Assembly (NCBI GenBank): GCA_031253755.1
Contig: JAIRVT010000016.1
Coordinates: forward strand, 1 to 64,000
DNA: 64,000 nt
Direction of reading: 5' to 3'
Source: Enterobacteriaceae bacterium
Lineage (GTDB): Bacteria; Pseudomonadota; Gammaproteobacteria; Enterobacterales; Enterobacteriaceae
A program made the translations under genes and the position numbers. Positions 7,889-18,957 of the stretch are shown here, piece by piece. Within the stretch, counting starts at the first letter, position 1. Each line of letters opens with the position of its first letter. The notes beneath the pieces were generated by a model. That model was given only the letters and a program-made list of their open reading frames with translations. It did no database searches and was not told the origin of the DNA.

Positions 7889-10800
7889 TTAAAACTCAAA
7901 CTCATAGAGCAGATCTAAAGCCTGATCAATACCAGATACTGCTTCCAGATACAATCTTGGCATCAATCGGTAACGTAACGTCAGGGTTGCCAGCGAATCA
8001 AAAATACCAACTCCATATTTTACCTGTAAGTTGTTGGTGATCCTGCCACTGACCACCACCTGCGATTTATTACCGATCCCCTGAGTATCCAGCGCCAAAT
8101 CGGAGACGCCAAAGGTTTCGCCAATTTTGCCAACCAATCGGCCACTCTGGGCAACACCTAAACCAATCAGCATAGAAGTCATCTGGGAGTTATCAGCGCT
8201 CCCCGTTTCTAAACCCTGACCTCGCAATAAATAAGACAGCGCCTCTTCTTGCGATTTAGCAGGCTCAGAGAAAATTTCGATTTTAGGTTTATCTGCCAGC
8301 CCCGTCACTCTCACGCCCGCAATGACGTTATTCTCCGTCGAATCAGGGTTACGGATCGCTTCAAAATTCAGCATTGGTTGATCCGGTGGACCAGAAAATA
8401 GCAGAAGCCCTTTACGTATCTGTAAATCCTGACCATAAGCGCGGAAGCGGCCTTCCGGAATATCAATCTGACCATTCAGCCCCAGACCTTGTTGATCCTG
8501 AATGACTTTCAGATCTCCTTTTAACTGAGCTTTCAGACCAAACGCATCCAGACGGACATCATCACCTACGTGAATATTTAAGTTACTTTGCAGCAAAATG
8601 GAAGATTTTTTCTTTTCTATCGGCTGAAGATTGTTGTCCAGCATGACTTCATCGGGCGATATTCCCACGGCCGAGTCAGGTAATTCCTGCACTGTAATAC
8701 GCGCCCACGGAATATTCACATTACCATTGAGTTTCAGTAAGTTCGGTGTCGCTTCAAAAATCAGGTTCGGGCTGACGTCAATCTTGACCATTGGCGGTAC
8801 AGTCACGCGCAATTTGTCGCCAACAGCGCTCACTCTGGCATTCCAGCCATTCAGGTTGCGCCAGTCCGCATTGCCATGAAGATTCAGTTGCCCGTGTGAG
8901 GTTTTGAGCACACCGTCCAGATCAGAACGGACTCCCGCAAAATTCACCGCGATATAGCTGTTATCGACATTAAACGGCAGCCAATGGCTGTTGATCTGCA
9001 AAATATCGGCTCTCAGTGAGCCAAACAGCTGTGGATTTTTGGCATTTCCCCCAAGACGCAGATTGGCACTCAAATTCCCGTCGGCTTTTTCGCCCTTATC
9101 CAGAATCGGTTCAATCAGTTTCAGAGAAAGTGACTGGATATTCACATTGCCCGATAATGTACGACGACCGATGACATCGGCTATCTGTACCTGTCCGCCC
9201 AGTTGCCCATTACCGGCCAGTTTGAATAGCCATGATAAATCTGCCTTACCATTTTTCAGGCCGGCACTCAGCGTTAAGGTATCAACATTAACCGGAAATG
9301 TTTTTCCCTCCACGGCCTGCCTGACCTGAACCCCATTCCCTTGTAGCGTCACTTTTGCCAGAGGTAACGGCTGCCCTGCCGTCCATTTAACGCTGGCATT
9401 GCCATTGAATACCCCTTTCAATTGGGTGGTTTTATCCAGAAAAGGCTGGATCATGGCAAGATCAAAACGGTCAAGAACGATATCCGCCTGCCCGCTGGCT
9501 CCCGCTTCAATCGGTTTCGGCACACAGAGCTGCGCATTCGGGTTCAGCCAACAATGGGTGCCAACGATCACTTTTTGCAGTGCATACTGATAATCAAGGG
9601 TGATAGCTTTGCTCAGACGCCATTCGCCCACCGGTGTATCAAAGTAGGTATTGTTGATACTGCCTTTCCAGCGTTCCTGCTGGCGGTCAAAACTGCCATT
9701 CAAAGCCAATTTACCGGAGACAGGGTTTCCATCGACCTGCAACTGCAAATTGTGTTGTTTTTCCGTGCCTTTGGCGTTGAGGCTCAGGTTATTGATGGCT
9801 AAATCCGCATACTTCAAATTGCGAATCGCGACCGATAATTGCCCGCCAATCTGTTCAGCAGAACGCACACTCCCTTTAATGACCGCATCATCGAGCCGCA
9901 ACGTATCCTGCCAGCCCACGTTACGCAGGTTCAAATCCGCCACAATTTGTGGTGCTTTCATGTTGCCATTCAGTTTTACATCACCGATAACCGCGCCTGA
10001 CAAGCCCGGCAACAGGCCGGTTAATTGCGGTGCATTGATATTGCTGTCCAGATTCCATTTTTCATCGGTGAGACGCCCTTTAATATCCAGCCGGTTACGC
10101 CCCAACAGGATATTAAATTCCGGGATATCCCATTGCCCCGCCGCATTGCCGGAAACGTTGCCCCGCGCTTTGACGATATTTTGTTTCACATTGCCATCAA
10201 GGGTGATTTCAGGCAGCTGGAGTTGCCAGCTCCCGCCATATAGGCTACCGCGTATCGCCACTTTGCCATCGATTTTGGCAGGCCATTCCGGCCACTGTTT
10301 CTCGGTATTGAGGTTATTGAGTGTCAGTTGCGCATTCCAACTCACCGCTTTGCTCCAGTCGAGCGTTCCTGTCAGGTCGGCATTGCCCTGCAATGCGGAT
10401 AACCGCAGGCGCGTAAGCCGGAGCAGCTCTTCATTTCCCTTGGCATCCAGTCTCAACGAGGCCGGAGGAAGTTCATCTCCCTTAATGTCAGACCGCAGGG
10501 AAATGTCATAGTCACTCGCCTGGCCATTCAGGCGAAGCTTGACGTCATCGAGCTGATATTCAGGCTTACCGGCCAACGGCCACTGTAACTGTTGACTCGC
10601 CAGCGTCAGGCGTACAGGCAGGCCCGCTTTCGCCAGTTCGGCCTGAGCATCCAGATTCGCATTCAGCGGCCCGGCAAGGCTGAACGCCAGTTTAAGCTGC
10701 TGCAACAAAGCACCACTCAGCGTTGCCTCAACGGTTTGTTCTTTCGATGTATCCAGTCTGGCATTGGCCTGAAGACGCAATTTCATCGGCCAATTTTCCG

Positions 10801-11719
10801 CCAATGTAGCCTTTCCCTGTAATGTCACCGCGCCGTCCTGAATATTCACGTCAGATGTTTTCGCCGTAAATGCTTTCACCGTAAATGTTTTCACGATCAA
10901 CGTCTTGAGATTGACTTGCTGCCCCTGATTACTGGCTTGCAATTTCAGGTCATTGACGGTGATATCCGGGCCTCCGGTCAGGCGAAGCTGGCGGCCATGA
11001 ATATTTTCGACGGTAATATCAAGCGGAATGGGAATATCCGGCAATTTTGCTAGCAGCGGTTGGGAGAACAGCGCTTTTAGCTTTTCACCCAATGATTGCT
11101 CGTTATCCAATGATTTCTCAGGGGCGGATTTCTGCTTCTGATTTTTTGGTAAAGCGTCTTTCGGTAAATCGCCTTTGGGTAATGCGACTAAGAGATTGCT
11201 GATTTGTGTCGGTCTTAATGTCAGGTTTTTTTCCTGCCACTGCGCCGCCGTTTTCAACTCCCCTAAATCAATGACCGTACCATCGACGTCGACATGGATA
11301 TTCTTTAACGACAGCAGGCTTAATGTAATCGGATACGGTGTCTTCAGTTCCGTTAATGGCGCGGATTCCGGCGAAGGTTCTGATGAGGGAAACGCGGCAG
11401 TGTTGACCAAAACCGATACGCCTTCCGTTGTCAGGGCATTGACACAAATACGGCTGCGATGCAGACAGGAGAGCTGCAATGAGAGATGTAATTTATCCGC
11501 CTTCACGTCCAGACCCGGCATTTGATATCGGATGCCTTGTAACGTTAAATCACGCCAGCCGCCACGGACACTGGCGATATCCAGCCCCGGAATCCAACGT
11601 GCCGCACTGTTAATCATGAAATGCAGACCGGTTTGGGTGGTCACCAATCCTGCCACTGTCATCAACAACAGGCCAACAATCAACAGGAAAGCAATACTCG
11701 TCCTTTTTGCCCACCTCAT
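7889..11719 (-). CDS. tamB: Translocation and assembly module subunit TamB
   Basis: TamB is an inner-membrane-anchored protein that spans the periplasm and partners the outer-membrane barrel TamA. It is now seen as a bridge for phospholipid transport and for assembly of some outer-membrane proteins. The 1276-residue chain begins with one hydrophobic anchor (about 8-28), continues as a long repetitive beta-rich region and ends with the conserved DUF490 domain, with a final L-D-L-L-Y-E-F-E-F beta-signal-like tail. Its start overlaps the tamA stop by 4 bp, so translation is coupled. A short run of charged, low-complexity residues near 190-210 (P-K-N-Q-K-Q-K) is probably a surface insert. Confidence 0.96.
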   Translation of the reverse strand: MRWAKRTSIAFLLIVGLLLMTVAGLVTTQTGLHFMINSAARWIPGLDIASVRGGWRDLTLQGIRYQMPGLDVKADKLHLSLQLSCLHRSRICVNALTTEGVSVLVNTAAFPSSEPSPESAPLTELKTPYPITLSLLSLKNIHVDVDGTVIDLGELKTAAQWQEKNLTLRPTQISNLLVALPKGDLPKDALPKNQKQKSAPEKSLDNEQSLGEKLKALFSQPLLAKLPDIPIPLDITVENIHGRQLRLTGGPDITVNDLKLQASNQGQQVNLKTLIVKTFTVKAFTAKTSDVNIQDGAVTLQGKATLAENWPMKLRLQANARLDTSKEQTVEATLSGALLQQLKLAFSLAGPLNANLDAQAELAKAGLPVRLTLASQQLQWPLAGKPEYQLDDVKLRLNGQASDYDISLRSDIKGDELPPASLRLDAKGNEELLRLTRLRLSALQGNADLTGTLDWSKAVSWNAQLTLNNLNTEKQWPEWPAKIDGKVAIRGSLYGGSWQLQLPEITLDGNVKQNIVKARGNVSGNAAGQWDIPEFNILLGRNRLDIKGRLTDEKWNLDSNINAPQLTGLLPGLSGAVIGDVKLNGNMKAPQIVADLNLRNVGWQDTLRLDDAVIKGSVRSAEQIGGQLSVAIRNLKYADLAINNLSLNAKGTEKQHNLQLQVDGNPVSGKLALNGSFDRQQERWKGSINNTYFDTPVGEWRLSKAITLDYQYALQKVIVGTHCWLNPNAQLCVPKPIEAGASGQADIVLDRFDLAMIQPFLDKTTQLKGVFNGNASVKWTAGQPLPLAKVTLQGNGVQVRQAVEGKTFPVNVDTLTLSAGLKNGKADLSWLFKLAGNGQLGGQVQIADVIGRRTLSGNVNIQSLSLKLIEPILDKGEKADGNLSANLRLGGNAKNPQLFGSLRADILQINSHWLPFNVDNSYIAVNFAGVRSDLDGVLKTSHGQLNLHGNADWRNLNGWNARVSAVGDKLRVTVPPMVKIDVSPNLIFEATPNLLKLNGNVNIPWARITVQELPDSAVGISPDEVMLDNNLQPIEKKKSSILLQSNLNIHVGDDVRLDAFGLKAQLKGDLKVIQDQQGLGLNGQIDIPEGRFRAYGQDLQIRKGLLLFSGPPDQPMLNFEAIRNPDSTENNVIAGVRVTGLADKPKIEIFSEPAKSQEEALSYLLRGQGLETGSADNSQMTSMLIGLGVAQSGRLVGKIGETFGVSDLALDTQGIGNKSQVVVSGRITNNLQVKYGVGIFDSLATLTLRYRLMPRLYLEAVSGIDQALDLLYEFEF

Positions 11720-13458
11720 ATTTCAGCCCCTAATCCGATGTAAAACTCAACATTATGGTTATTTTTATCTCCCAAAGGTGTTGCTAAATCGAATTTAATC
11801 GGACCCACAGGGGAAGCCCAACGCACACCGATGCCTGTGCCGGTTTTGAAATTACTCCTTTTAATATCATTCACCGCTTCACCGGAATCCACAAACACAG
11901 CCCCCCACCAGTTACCATAGACATTGTATTGATATTCTGCCGATCCGATGAGCAATCTGGATGCCCCGGTTAATTTACCGTCTTTATCCTTAGGTGAAAT
12001 TTTTTGGTATTTATAGCCACGGATGCTGCGATCCCCGCCGGCAAAGAAGCGTAAACTCGGCGGCACTCGCTCAAATTGGTTGGTTTCTATCCAGCCAAAA
12101 TCACCTCGCACGACAAAACGGTGCTTATCATATGCCGTCCTGACCCAGACGTGGTGCGCCTGCAAGACCAGAAAATCCACTTCTGAGCCCCAGGTGGTAT
12201 CGGAGAAATCGATGGAATAACGCTGGCTATCCCCCCAATAAGGCATCATGCCACCCCGCTGACGAATTCGGCTGACATTCACCCCCGGATACAGCAGCGA
12301 TGTGGTATTTGTCACGTTGGCTTGGGTAAAGTGGCTGAGGCTCCAGCGCATGTTGATGCCATAGCGCCATCCGGTGGAGAGATCCCAGTTACGGGAAAGG
12401 TTTAGCGTTGCGGTGTCAGAAGTGGTGTCATTGAGATCCTGACGTTTATAGCCGGTTTGCAATTCATAATATTGTTCCAGCGGGTTGACTTTCAGGGGAA
12501 TTTTATAAGAGGCATCCACCACTTGGTCACGTTTAGAAACATTAATGCTGGTACTCAAACTGTGACCGCGGGAGTTAAGCCAAGGTTTTTTCCATTTTGC
12601 CTGAATACGCGGGCCAACATCGGTAGCAAATCCGCCTCCTAACTCGACATAGTTAGCAGAGCGGGGAACCAGCGAAGCATCCATCGGCAGTATTTTGTCT
12701 TTATTCTCTCGCCCTTCTTTGAAATCAGGCACAACCACCGCTGAATTGAACCATCCGGTATCCGCCAGACGACGGTTAAACTCTGCCAACTCTTCCGACG
12801 AGTAGTAATCACCGATTTTAAACGGCACCAGATTATTCAGGTAACTTTCACGGATTTGCGATCCCTGAAACTTCACCGGGCCAAACCGATAACGCTGCCC
12901 GCTATCGAAATCAAAATTCCAGTAAGATTTATGCAGCGCTTTGGATACCCCCAGTTCACTGTTTTTCATCTCGGCATCAAAGTATCCCTTACGGATCGCC
13001 AGATTATTCAATGCACTTTTAAAACTTTCATATTCGCCATGATTCAGGATTTTTCCCTCTTTTGGCGTATTTTTTTTGATAAGTGCAGCATAATCTGCAT
13101 CTTTTTTCGCTTCGCCTTCCAAATCCACTTTAACATCGGCAACCCGCACCGGCTCACCCTGCGTCACTTTCGCTGTCAGCACTGAACGGGAAGGCGGTTT
13201 TTTCTCTTCATAGGAAAATTCAACGGTGGGGTCGTAATATCCGAGTGGCCTAAGCCCTTTTTGGATCGCTTTTTCAACACGGGCACGAAAACGCCCATCG
13301 GGAGAAACTTCATCGGTGCTAATGTTTGAGAGTTGCACTCTGGCATTTTTTTCCAGATCGCCAGAAAGCCCTTCCACTTTCAACCGGATATTTGCACTAT
13401 AGGCCGACGGCACTGCGATAAACACACAAAGCACAAATAGGAAAGGGTATCGTGACAC
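11716..13458 (-). CDS. tamA: Translocation and assembly module subunit TamA
   Basis: TamA is an Omp85-family outer-membrane protein. The 580-residue precursor has a signal peptide (about 1-21, ending A-Y-S-A), three POTRA-type domains (roughly 22-265) and a C-terminal 16-strand barrel. The barrel contains the lid-loop motif I-R-G-Y (in R-S-I-R-G-Y-K-Y) that marks the superfamily. It heads the tamA-tamB-ytfP operon and diverges from msrA; the divergent spacer is 158 bp. Confidence 0.96.
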   Translation of the reverse strand: MSRYPFLFVLCVFIAVPSAYSANIRLKVEGLSGDLEKNARVQLSNISTDEVSPDGRFRARVEKAIQKGLRPLGYYDPTVEFSYEEKKPPSRSVLTAKVTQGEPVRVADVKVDLEGEAKKDADYAALIKKNTPKEGKILNHGEYESFKSALNNLAIRKGYFDAEMKNSELGVSKALHKSYWNFDFDSGQRYRFGPVKFQGSQIRESYLNNLVPFKIGDYYSSEELAEFNRRLADTGWFNSAVVVPDFKEGRENKDKILPMDASLVPRSANYVELGGGFATDVGPRIQAKWKKPWLNSRGHSLSTSINVSKRDQVVDASYKIPLKVNPLEQYYELQTGYKRQDLNDTTSDTATLNLSRNWDLSTGWRYGINMRWSLSHFTQANVTNTTSLLYPGVNVSRIRQRGGMMPYWGDSQRYSIDFSDTTWGSEVDFLVLQAHHVWVRTAYDKHRFVVRGDFGWIETNQFERVPPSLRFFAGGDRSIRGYKYQKISPKDKDGKLTGASRLLIGSAEYQYNVYGNWWGAVFVDSGEAVNDIKRSNFKTGTGIGVRWASPVGPIKFDLATPLGDKNNHNVEFYIGLGAEI

Positions 13459-13530
13459 GCGAACTCCTACTATTTATATTTAGGGGTAAAAATCCAGCAG
13501 TATAAAATACTGCCACTCATCACGCCGGTA

Positions 13531-13562
13531 AGTTCTCATTCCGGTCTAGTTCTCATTCTGGT
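13531..13562. repeat. Direct repeat in the tamA/msrA spacer
   Basis: AGTTCTCATTCCGGT (13531-13545) and AGTTCTCATTCTGGT (13548-13562) are 15-bp copies with one mismatch, 17 bp apart. It may be a pair of protein-binding sites or a local duplication in the divergent promoter region. Confidence 0.6.
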
Positions 13563-13616
13563 AAAGCGCTACAAGCTATTTATCATAGTAAAACGGATCA
13601 TAAACGGGGGAAAACA

Positions 13617-14279
13617 TTGTCAAATTTAATTAAAGAAAACCGATACCTTTCCGGGCAGAATGCATTATCTGGCCGGGAAATGCCATTAACCGTATCACCC
13701 TATCATTTCGTCACCCGGCAAGCGATAGGTAACATTCCTGAAAATAGGGAAATCACTTATGTGGGCATGGGGTGTTTCTGGGGAGCTGAACGCCTGTTCT
13801 GGCAACAGGACGGCGTTTACACCACATCGGTCGGTTACAGTGGCGGTATCACACCCAATCCAACCTATGAAGAAGTCTGCTCAGGCTTAACCGGGCACGC
13901 TGAAATCGTCAGAGTTGTGTTTGATCCTGCGCAAATCACCTATGGGCAATTACTGACGTTATTTTGGGAAAATCACGACCCAGCTCAGGGAATGCGCCAG
14001 CATGGTGATATCGGTACGCAATATCGTTCAGCCCTTTATACAGTGTCTCCTGAGCAATATGCGCAAGCGCTTGCCAGTCAGAAACAATACCAGCAAGCAA
14101 TGAATAACAGCGGTGATCCACGCACGATTACCACCGAAATCCACGCAGCGGAGCCGTTCTATTTTGCAGAGGATTATCATCAACAATATCTGGCGAAAAA
14201 TCCCGACGGCTATTGCGGATTAGGCGGAACAGGCATCTGCTATCCCTCTATACCCGATGGATTAATACAGCAGGTATAA
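13617..14279 (+). CDS. msrA: Peptide methionine (S)-S-oxide reductase MsrA
   Basis: MsrA repairs oxidised methionine in proteins, recycling its thiols through thioredoxin. The 220-residue protein has the catalytic G-C-F-W-G-A-E motif (Cys53) and two C-terminal resolving cysteines, Cys200 and Cys208, at the spacing of the E. coli enzyme. I accept a TTG start at 13617: GGGGG lies 6-7 bases upstream, and the residues M-S-N-L-I-K align with the E. coli N-terminus. It diverges from tamA, as in E. coli. Confidence 0.96.
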   Translation: MSNLIKENRYLSGQNALSGREMPLTVSPYHFVTRQAIGNIPENREITYVGMGCFWGAERLFWQQDGVYTTSVGYSGGITPNPTYEEVCSGLTGHAEIVRVVFDPAQITYGQLLTLFWENHDPAQGMRQHGDIGTQYRSALYTVSPEQYAQALASQKQYQQAMNNSGDPRTITTEIHAAEPFYFAEDYHQQYLAKNPDGYCGLGGTGICYPSIPDGLIQQV

Positions 14280-14439
14280 GATTAAAAACTAGCCGATACA
14301 ATCAACCCAATGTTATAATTACCAAACTAAATTCATTTATCTTACGGTAATATGCCGTAAGATTTTTATTTGTGTAATTTTTCACATCATTCTTCAGTGT
14401 TATTCAAATAAAAAACCCATCCTGCCACTGAGGATCAAC

Positions 14440-14457
14440 ATGGACACTTTATGTTAA
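14440..14457 (+). other. Five-codon ORF overlapping the ytfL start
   Basis: The best ribosome-binding site here, GAGG at 14430-14433, is correctly spaced for an ATG at 14440, which opens a five-codon frame (M-D-T-L-C, stop) and overlaps the ytfL ATG at 14451. The arrangement suggests translational coupling, in which ribosomes finishing the mini-ORF restart on ytfL. Confidence 0.4.
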
Positions 14458-15788
14458 ACAGCTTATTAATCGTACTATTACTTGGCGCGATTAGCGCATT
14501 TTTTTCCTTATCTGAAATTTCCCTCGCCGCATCGAGAAGAATCAAACTAAAATTGATGGTTAATGAAGGCAATATCAACGCCGCCCATGTTCTTAAATTG
14601 CAAGAAACACCGGGCCTGTTTTTTACTGTCGTTCAAATTGGCCTGAACGCCGTGGCAATTCTTGCGGGTGTTGTCGGAGAGTCCGCCTTTTCTCCTGCAA
14701 TTAAGTCATTGTTAATCAACTTCATTCCTTATGAATGGGCAGAGCAGCTCGGTTTTATCTGTTCGTTCTTGATTGTCACCAGCTTCTTTATTCTGTTTGC
14801 CGACCTGGCCCCTAAGCGTCTTGGAATGATTAAGCCTGAAGCTGTCGCTGTCAGAATTATCAATCCAATGCGTTTTTGTCTGACGGTATTCCGCCCGTTA
14901 GTCTGGCTGTTCAATGGTCTCGCTGACTGCTTATTCAAGCTGTTTAAAATCCCGCTGGTTCGCAATGAAGATATCACGTCTGATGATATTTATGCGGTGG
15001 TTGAAGCTGGTGCTGTCGCTGGTGTGTTGCGTAAGCAAGAGCATGAATTAATTGAGAATGTGTTCGAGCTGGAATCCCGTACCGTACCTTCTGCCATGAC
15101 TTCCCGCGAAAGCGTGATCTATTTCGATAAAAATGAAGACGAAGAGAGTATCAAAGAAAAAATATCGACCCATCCGCATTCAAAATTTCTGGTATGTGAT
15201 GGTGATATTGACCATGTTATCGGTTATGTCGATTCCAAAGATTTACTCAACCGCGTTCTCAGTAGCCAAAGCCTCAGCCTAAATAACGGTGTTCAAATCC
15301 GTAATGCACTGATGATCCCGGATACGCTCTCACTGTCTGATACGCTGGAGAGTTTTAAAGCCTCCGGCGAAGATTTTGCCATCATTCTCAATGAGTATGC
15401 GCTGGTGATGGGTGTGATCACGCTGAATGATGTGATGACGACGCTGATGGGGGATTTGATTGGTCAGGGGCAGGAAGAGCAGATTGTTGTCCGCGATGAA
15501 AACTCATGGTTAGTCGAAGGCGGGACACCTATCGAAGACGTGCTGCGGGTTCTGGATATTGATGATTTTCCGGATTCCAGCAACTATGAAACCATTGCCG
15601 GGTTTATGATGTTCCGCTTGCGCAAAATCCCGAAACGCACAGATCATGTGAAGTTCAGCGGTTATAAATTTGAAGTCGTTGATATTGATAATTATAAAAT
15701 CGATCAATTACTGGTGACAAAAATTGTCGATACGCCTGCGCCTGCCACTACATCGCACCCGTCAGAGCAAACGCCTGCTGAGAAATAA
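14451..15788 (+). CDS. ytfL: CNNM/CBS-domain membrane protein YtfL
   Basis: This is a 445-residue inner-membrane protein. The N-terminal CNNM/DUF21 domain has four hydrophobic segments (first at 1-20, with F-F-S-L-S-E-I-S-L-A-A-S-R-R following). Next come a CBS-domain pair (about 205-330) and a C-terminal CorC-type domain ending near 425. The family is tied to divalent cation or polyamine efflux; YtfL of E. coli (PaeA) is reported as a cadaverine/putrescine exporter. The tail is Pro/Thr-rich. It lies in the conserved msrA-ytfL-ytfK-ytfJ block. Confidence 0.94.
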   Translation: MLNSLLIVLLLGAISAFFSLSEISLAASRRIKLKLMVNEGNINAAHVLKLQETPGLFFTVVQIGLNAVAILAGVVGESAFSPAIKSLLINFIPYEWAEQLGFICSFLIVTSFFILFADLAPKRLGMIKPEAVAVRIINPMRFCLTVFRPLVWLFNGLADCLFKLFKIPLVRNEDITSDDIYAVVEAGAVAGVLRKQEHELIENVFELESRTVPSAMTSRESVIYFDKNEDEESIKEKISTHPHSKFLVCDGDIDHVIGYVDSKDLLNRVLSSQSLSLNNGVQIRNALMIPDTLSLSDTLESFKASGEDFAIILNEYALVMGVITLNDVMTTLMGDLIGQGQEEQIVVRDENSWLVEGGTPIEDVLRVLDIDDFPDSSNYETIAGFMMFRLRKIPKRTDHVKFSGYKFEVVDIDNYKIDQLLVTKIVDTPAPATTSHPSEQTPAEK

Positions 15789-15800
15789 TCAGCCGTAAAA

Positions 15801-15823
15801 AAACGGCCGAAAGGCCGTTTATA
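15801..15823 (+). terminator. Intrinsic terminator of ytfL
   Basis: AAACGGCC (15801-15808), a GAAA tetraloop, and GGCCGTTT (15813-15820), 13 bp after the ytfL stop. The T-run is short. The next 80 bp contain small direct repeats of TCACCTATCATG and GTTATTT-like words. Confidence 0.75.
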
Positions 15824-15930
15824 CCGTTCACCTATCATGTCACCTATCATGATTTGGCATGATTTCAGCGTTATTTGGTGTTATTTAGCATTATTTATAA
15901 CACCTGTTAGTCAGTTGGTGGTTAAAGCAA

Positions 15931-16137
15931 CTATCCCATTTCAGTCTGTAAACGCAGCACTTGCTGGTTCACTTCACTCATGACATGGAAATGGCGTTTA
16001 TCTTTTATCTTAGGGAGCAAAATCTTCCCGTAATTAAATTCATAAGCGCCCATGTCTTTAATGTATAACCTCCCACGGAATAGGGTTTTTACGTAGAGAG
16101 CAATTTTTAGTGGATTATAGTGGTGAAAGATTTTCAT
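15931..16137 (-). CDS. ytfK: Stringent-response modulator YtfK
   Basis: This is a 68-residue cytosolic protein that aligns over its whole length with E. coli YtfK: M-K-I-F-x-x-[14 protein letters not shown] and the C-terminal V-M-S-E-V-N-x-Q-V-x-R-L-Q-T-E-M. In E. coli YtfK stimulates (p)ppGpp synthesis by SpoT during phosphate or fatty acid starvation. It lies between ytfL and ytfJ, as in E. coli. I do not see a clear Pho box upstream. Confidence 0.93.
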   Translation of the reverse strand: MKIFHHYNPLKIALYVKTLFRGRLYIKDMGAYEFNYGKILLPKIKDKRHFHVMSEVNQQVLRLQTEMG

Positions 16138-16468
16138 CTCTTTTTTGACTCCTTCATGCTTCTTACGATGACGATACTATTTTGCTTCATAACAAAATCA
16201 GTGAAGCAAATGACACAATACGACTGTGTACGTTGTATAGACTCTGTTTATGAAAATTCGTTCCGTGATTTTGCAGATCCAATCACTAGTTTTTTGTAAC
16301 ATAATGAAAAAATAGAGCATTATGTTACATGGAATGGATTTTTACTTATATTTTATTTTGAATGTTACTAAATTGTTTTATTTTATGAAAGCGGACCAGT
16401 TAATAACCGCTATGCTGAATACTGTATACCCTAATAACATGCCACGATATGCTAACTGAGGAATAAAT
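16138..16468. other. ytfK/ytfJ divergent spacer with two inverted repeats
   Basis: This spacer has no gene. TTTGCTTC (16181-16188) and GAAGCAAA (16203-16210) are 8-bp arms with a 14-nt middle. TGTAACATAATG (16295-16306) and CATTATGTTACA (16318-16329) are perfect 12-bp arms with an 11-nt AT-rich loop. Neither is followed by a T-run, so operator or mRNA structure is more likely than termination. Confidence 0.65.
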
Positions 16469-17026
16469 ATGCTAAAAAACATGGTGTTATCCATAACATT
16501 AGGCTTAACTTCAATTACCGCGTTTGCCCATAACTTGACTCTCAACCAACCCGTTCCTGCGGTTACCGTAACAGACAAGGGTGAATTGCTTCTCAACGAC
16601 AATAAATTTAGCTACCAGAAATGGAGCAGCACGGAACTGCCGGGCAAAGTGAGGACGATCCAACATATTGCCGGGCGTAGCTCTGCTAAAGAAATGAATG
16701 ACCCTCTCATTCAGGCGTTGAAAGCGGCAGATCTTCCGCATGATAACTATCAGACAACCAGTATTGTTAACACGGATGATGCGATCTTCGGCACGAGTGC
16801 TTTTGTTCGCAGCAGCATTGAAAGCAGTAAGAAAGAGTTTCCGTGGTCACAATTTATTGTCGATAGCAACGGTGTTGTCAAAGCAGCGTGGGAGCTGAAA
16901 CCTGACAGTTCAGCAATTATTGTGCTGGATAAAAATGGCAACGTAAAATTTGTCAAAGATGGCAAATTAACCAATGAAGAGGTCACGCAGGTTCTTAGTT
17001 TGATCAAAGAAGAATTGAAACAGTAA
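16469..17026 (+). CDS. ytfJ: Periplasmic YtfJ family protein
   Basis: This is a 185-residue exported protein with a signal peptide (about 1-20, ending A-F-A), followed by a thioredoxin-like YtfJ/UPF0379 domain with L-P-G-K-V-R-T-I-Q-H-I-A-G-R-S and, near the C-terminus, I-V-L-D-K-N-G-N-V-K-F-V-K-D-G-K-L. No redox-active Cys pair is present, as is usual in the family. The function is unknown. GAGGAATAAAT precedes the ATG. Confidence 0.92.
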   Translation: MLKNMVLSITLGLTSITAFAHNLTLNQPVPAVTVTDKGELLLNDNKFSYQKWSSTELPGKVRTIQHIAGRSSAKEMNDPLIQALKAADLPHDNYQTTSIVNTDDAIFGTSAFVRSSIESSKKEFPWSQFIVDSNGVVKAAWELKPDSSAIIVLDKNGNVKFVKDGKLTNEEVTQVLSLIKEELKQ

Positions 17027-17161
17027 CCTGTTGTGACTGGTTTAAGGTAATACGTGCATAGGCTGATTAAGTGATAATGGTTCGATAGTCGGGAGCATTA
17101 TCACTTTAATCATCATTTTGTCGCCTTTTGAAACCCAAAGGGTAATAAGGGACGAATATCA

Positions 17162-17902
17162 TCAAAAAATTGTCACTCGAAAGCCCGGATTCAGGAAAGA
17201 TTCACGCGGTGTGTAATCCAGCGTTTTGCCTTCCCAATCGGTCACATGAGCGCCTGCGGCAATCGCGACCGCGTGACCTGCGGCGGTATCCCAAATATTT
17301 GTTGGCCCAAAACGGGGATAAAGCTGGGCTTGCCCTTCTGCAATCATGCAGAATTTCAGTGACGAACCCACGTTAAGCGTCTTATGCTCCCCTAATTGGT
17401 TCAGATAATCTTTCAGCTCATCATCGATATGTGAGCGGCTAATCACAACTGTGGGCGGCGTAGCGGTCGTGACTTTGATTGGTAATTTCTGCCCATGGGT
17501 TTCTTTCCATGCCTGCCGCTCCTGCCCTGAATAAAGCACATCATGCGCAGGAACATAAACAACACCCATGACAGGAATTCCCTTTTCAATCAGTGCAATA
17601 TTAACGGTAAATTCACCATTACGACTGATAAACTCTTTCGTTCCATCCAAGGGATCGACCAGCCAGTAACGCGGCCAGTTTTTCCGCTCTTCCCATGTCG
17701 GCGGGTCTTCTTCCGATACTAACGGAATCTCCGGCGCAATACGCCTTAAGCCCGTTTGAATAATCTTATGCGCGGCAATATCCGCAGCAGTGACAGGCGA
17801 GTCATCCATTTTATGCTCGACTTGCAGCGGTTGCCCATTGCAATAAACTGCCATAATAGCTGCCCCAGCTTCCCGTGCTAATTGGCAAATTTGTTGTAAC
17901 AT
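17162..17902 (-). CDS. cysQ: 3'(2'),5'-bisphosphate nucleotidase CysQ
   Basis: CysQ removes 3'-phosphoadenosine 5'-phosphate made during sulfate assimilation. It belongs to the inositol-monophosphatase superfamily and shows the metal-binding D-P-L-D-G-T-K-E-F motif (83-91), an upstream S-E-E-D segment and the C-terminal W-D-T-A-A-G-H-A motif. I choose the ATG at 17902, giving 246 residues, the E. coli length: AGAGG lies six bases upstream, whereas a longer frame from 17962 would begin inside the fklB terminator hairpin. Confidence 0.95.
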   Translation of the reverse strand: MLQQICQLAREAGAAIMAVYCNGQPLQVEHKMDDSPVTAADIAAHKIIQTGLRRIAPEIPLVSEEDPPTWEERKNWPRYWLVDPLDGTKEFISRNGEFTVNIALIEKGIPVMGVVYVPAHDVLYSGQERQAWKETHGQKLPIKVTTATPPTVVISRSHIDDELKDYLNQLGEHKTLNVGSSLKFCMIAEGQAQLYPRFGPTNIWDTAAGHAVAIAAGAHVTDWEGKTLDYTPRESFLNPGFRVTIF

Positions 17903-17927
17903 CATGCACCTCTGTATCTCGTATAAT

Positions 17928-17953
17928 AAAATAGCCGGATATCCGGCTATTTT
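17928..17953 (-). terminator. Terminator of fklB (perfect 26-bp palindrome)
   Basis: The 13-bp arms at 17928-17940 and 17941-17953 (AAAATAGCCGGAT and its complement) form a perfect palindrome just after the fklB stop codon, flanked by T-rich sequence on the minus strand. cysQ translation starts 26 bp beyond it, so cysQ probably uses read-through or a promoter within the T-rich tail. Confidence 0.8.
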
Positions 17954-17964
17954 ATTGTTCAAAA

Positions 17965-18585
17965 TTACAGAATCTCAAGCAATTCCACTTCAAAAACCAA
18001 TGCGCTGTATGGCGGGATGGAAGCGCCAGCGCCACGTTCGCCGTAAGCCAGATTATGAGGAATATACAGCTCCCACTTAGAACCAACCGGCATCAGCGTC
18101 AGTGCTTCAATCCAGCCGGGAATTACGCCGCTGACAGGGAATTCTGCGGGTGTTCCGCGCTGTACTGAACTGTCAAATACCGTGCCGTCAATCAGACGCC
18201 CGGTATAGTGAACACGAACTCGATCGCTGCGGGCAGGAATGGTGCCGTTACCTTGCGTCAGAACGGAGAACTGTAGGCCGGATTCAGTGCTGTTAACACC
18301 TTCGCGCTGTGCATTTTCTGCCAGAAATTTCTTGCCTTCTTCTGCCATCTCCTGCTGACGTTCGCGACGAACATTATCAGCACGCTCATGCACTTCACGC
18401 AGAGCACGGTGCAGTTCTTCCACCGGCAGTGCTGGTGCATTGCCTTCCAGTGCATCACACAAACCTGCCAGCAACGCTTCGGGTTCCAGGCCCTGCAAAC
18501 CGGATTCCTGCAATTGTTGCCCAACCTGCAAACCAATACCGTAACTTGCCCGCGCCTCAATAGATTCAAAAGAAGGTTTTGTCAT
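17965..18585 (-). CDS. fklB: FKBP-type peptidyl-prolyl isomerase FklB (FKBP22)
   Basis: FklB is a 206-residue cis-trans prolyl isomerase. The N-terminal dimerisation helices (about 1-90, with [10 protein letters not shown]) are followed by the FKBP catalytic domain (about 105-205), with [25 protein letters not shown] and [19 protein letters not shown]. No signal peptide is seen, so it is cytosolic. Its upstream region contains a 39-bp sequence that recurs after the next gene. Confidence 0.96.
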   Translation of the reverse strand: MTKPSFESIEARASYGIGLQVGQQLQESGLQGLEPEALLAGLCDALEGNAPALPVEELHRALREVHERADNVRRERQQEMAEEGKKFLAENAQREGVNSTESGLQFSVLTQGNGTIPARSDRVRVHYTGRLIDGTVFDSSVQRGTPAEFPVSGVIPGWIEALTLMPVGSKWELYIPHNLAYGERGAGASIPPYSALVFEVELLEIL

Positions 18586-18623
18586 GAAATTACCTGTTTG
18601 TTAGATATAAGAAATAAGGCGAT

Positions 18624-18662
18624 AAGCATAACAGCACTGCCTGAATGGGTAAACGTGGGAAA
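18624..18662 (+). repeat. 39-bp direct repeat, left copy
   Basis: The sequence begins AAGCATAACAGCACTG and recurs at 19766-19804 with 35 of 39 positions identical. The two copies bracket the CMD-domain gene. Confidence 0.8.
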
Positions 18663-18805
18663 GAGGCAATTGGAGGCGAACGCAAAAAGGTATTGGTAAA
18701 TTTGTAGTCTGTATCGTAACTATTTATATAGTCAGTAATTGTTTGAAAAACATTAAGGGTATCAGAAAAAAGGTATGAGTAAATTCAAGACAGCTCCTTG
18801 TAGTC

Positions 18806-18887
18806 TATACCCGTCGTCTTTCAAGTTGCCTCTTTGTTGGCTTCATTCCCTTGCCGCCGCGATGCAACTCGAAATCCATAGGGTATA
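18806..18887 (+). repeat. Xenorhabdus-type palindromic repeat, family 1, copy A
   Basis: This is an 82-bp element with terminal inverted repeats TATACCC/GGGTATA and inner arms TTTCAAGTTGC and GCAACTCGAAA, one mismatch when paired. The middle contains GTTGGCT and TTGCCGCCGCGATG. Further copies are at 32004, 33559, 39017, 39796, 47098 and in partial form at 26706 and 55797. Confidence 0.85.
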
Positions 18888-18957
18888 TATCGTAATTAAT
18901 TGTTTGAAAAAATGATTCCTTTAATTTTACTTTATCACTGTATTTCAGAGAATTACT

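Noticed and set aside
9651..10511. 286-codon frame on the plus strand opposite tamB
   Set aside because: It lies wholly inside tamB, has no recognisable domain and no ribosome-binding site; composition is that of an antisense shadow.
17903..17962. 20-residue N-terminal extension of CysQ
   Set aside because: It would be encoded by the fklB terminator hairpin; the shorter start gives the E. coli length and has a good ribosome-binding site.
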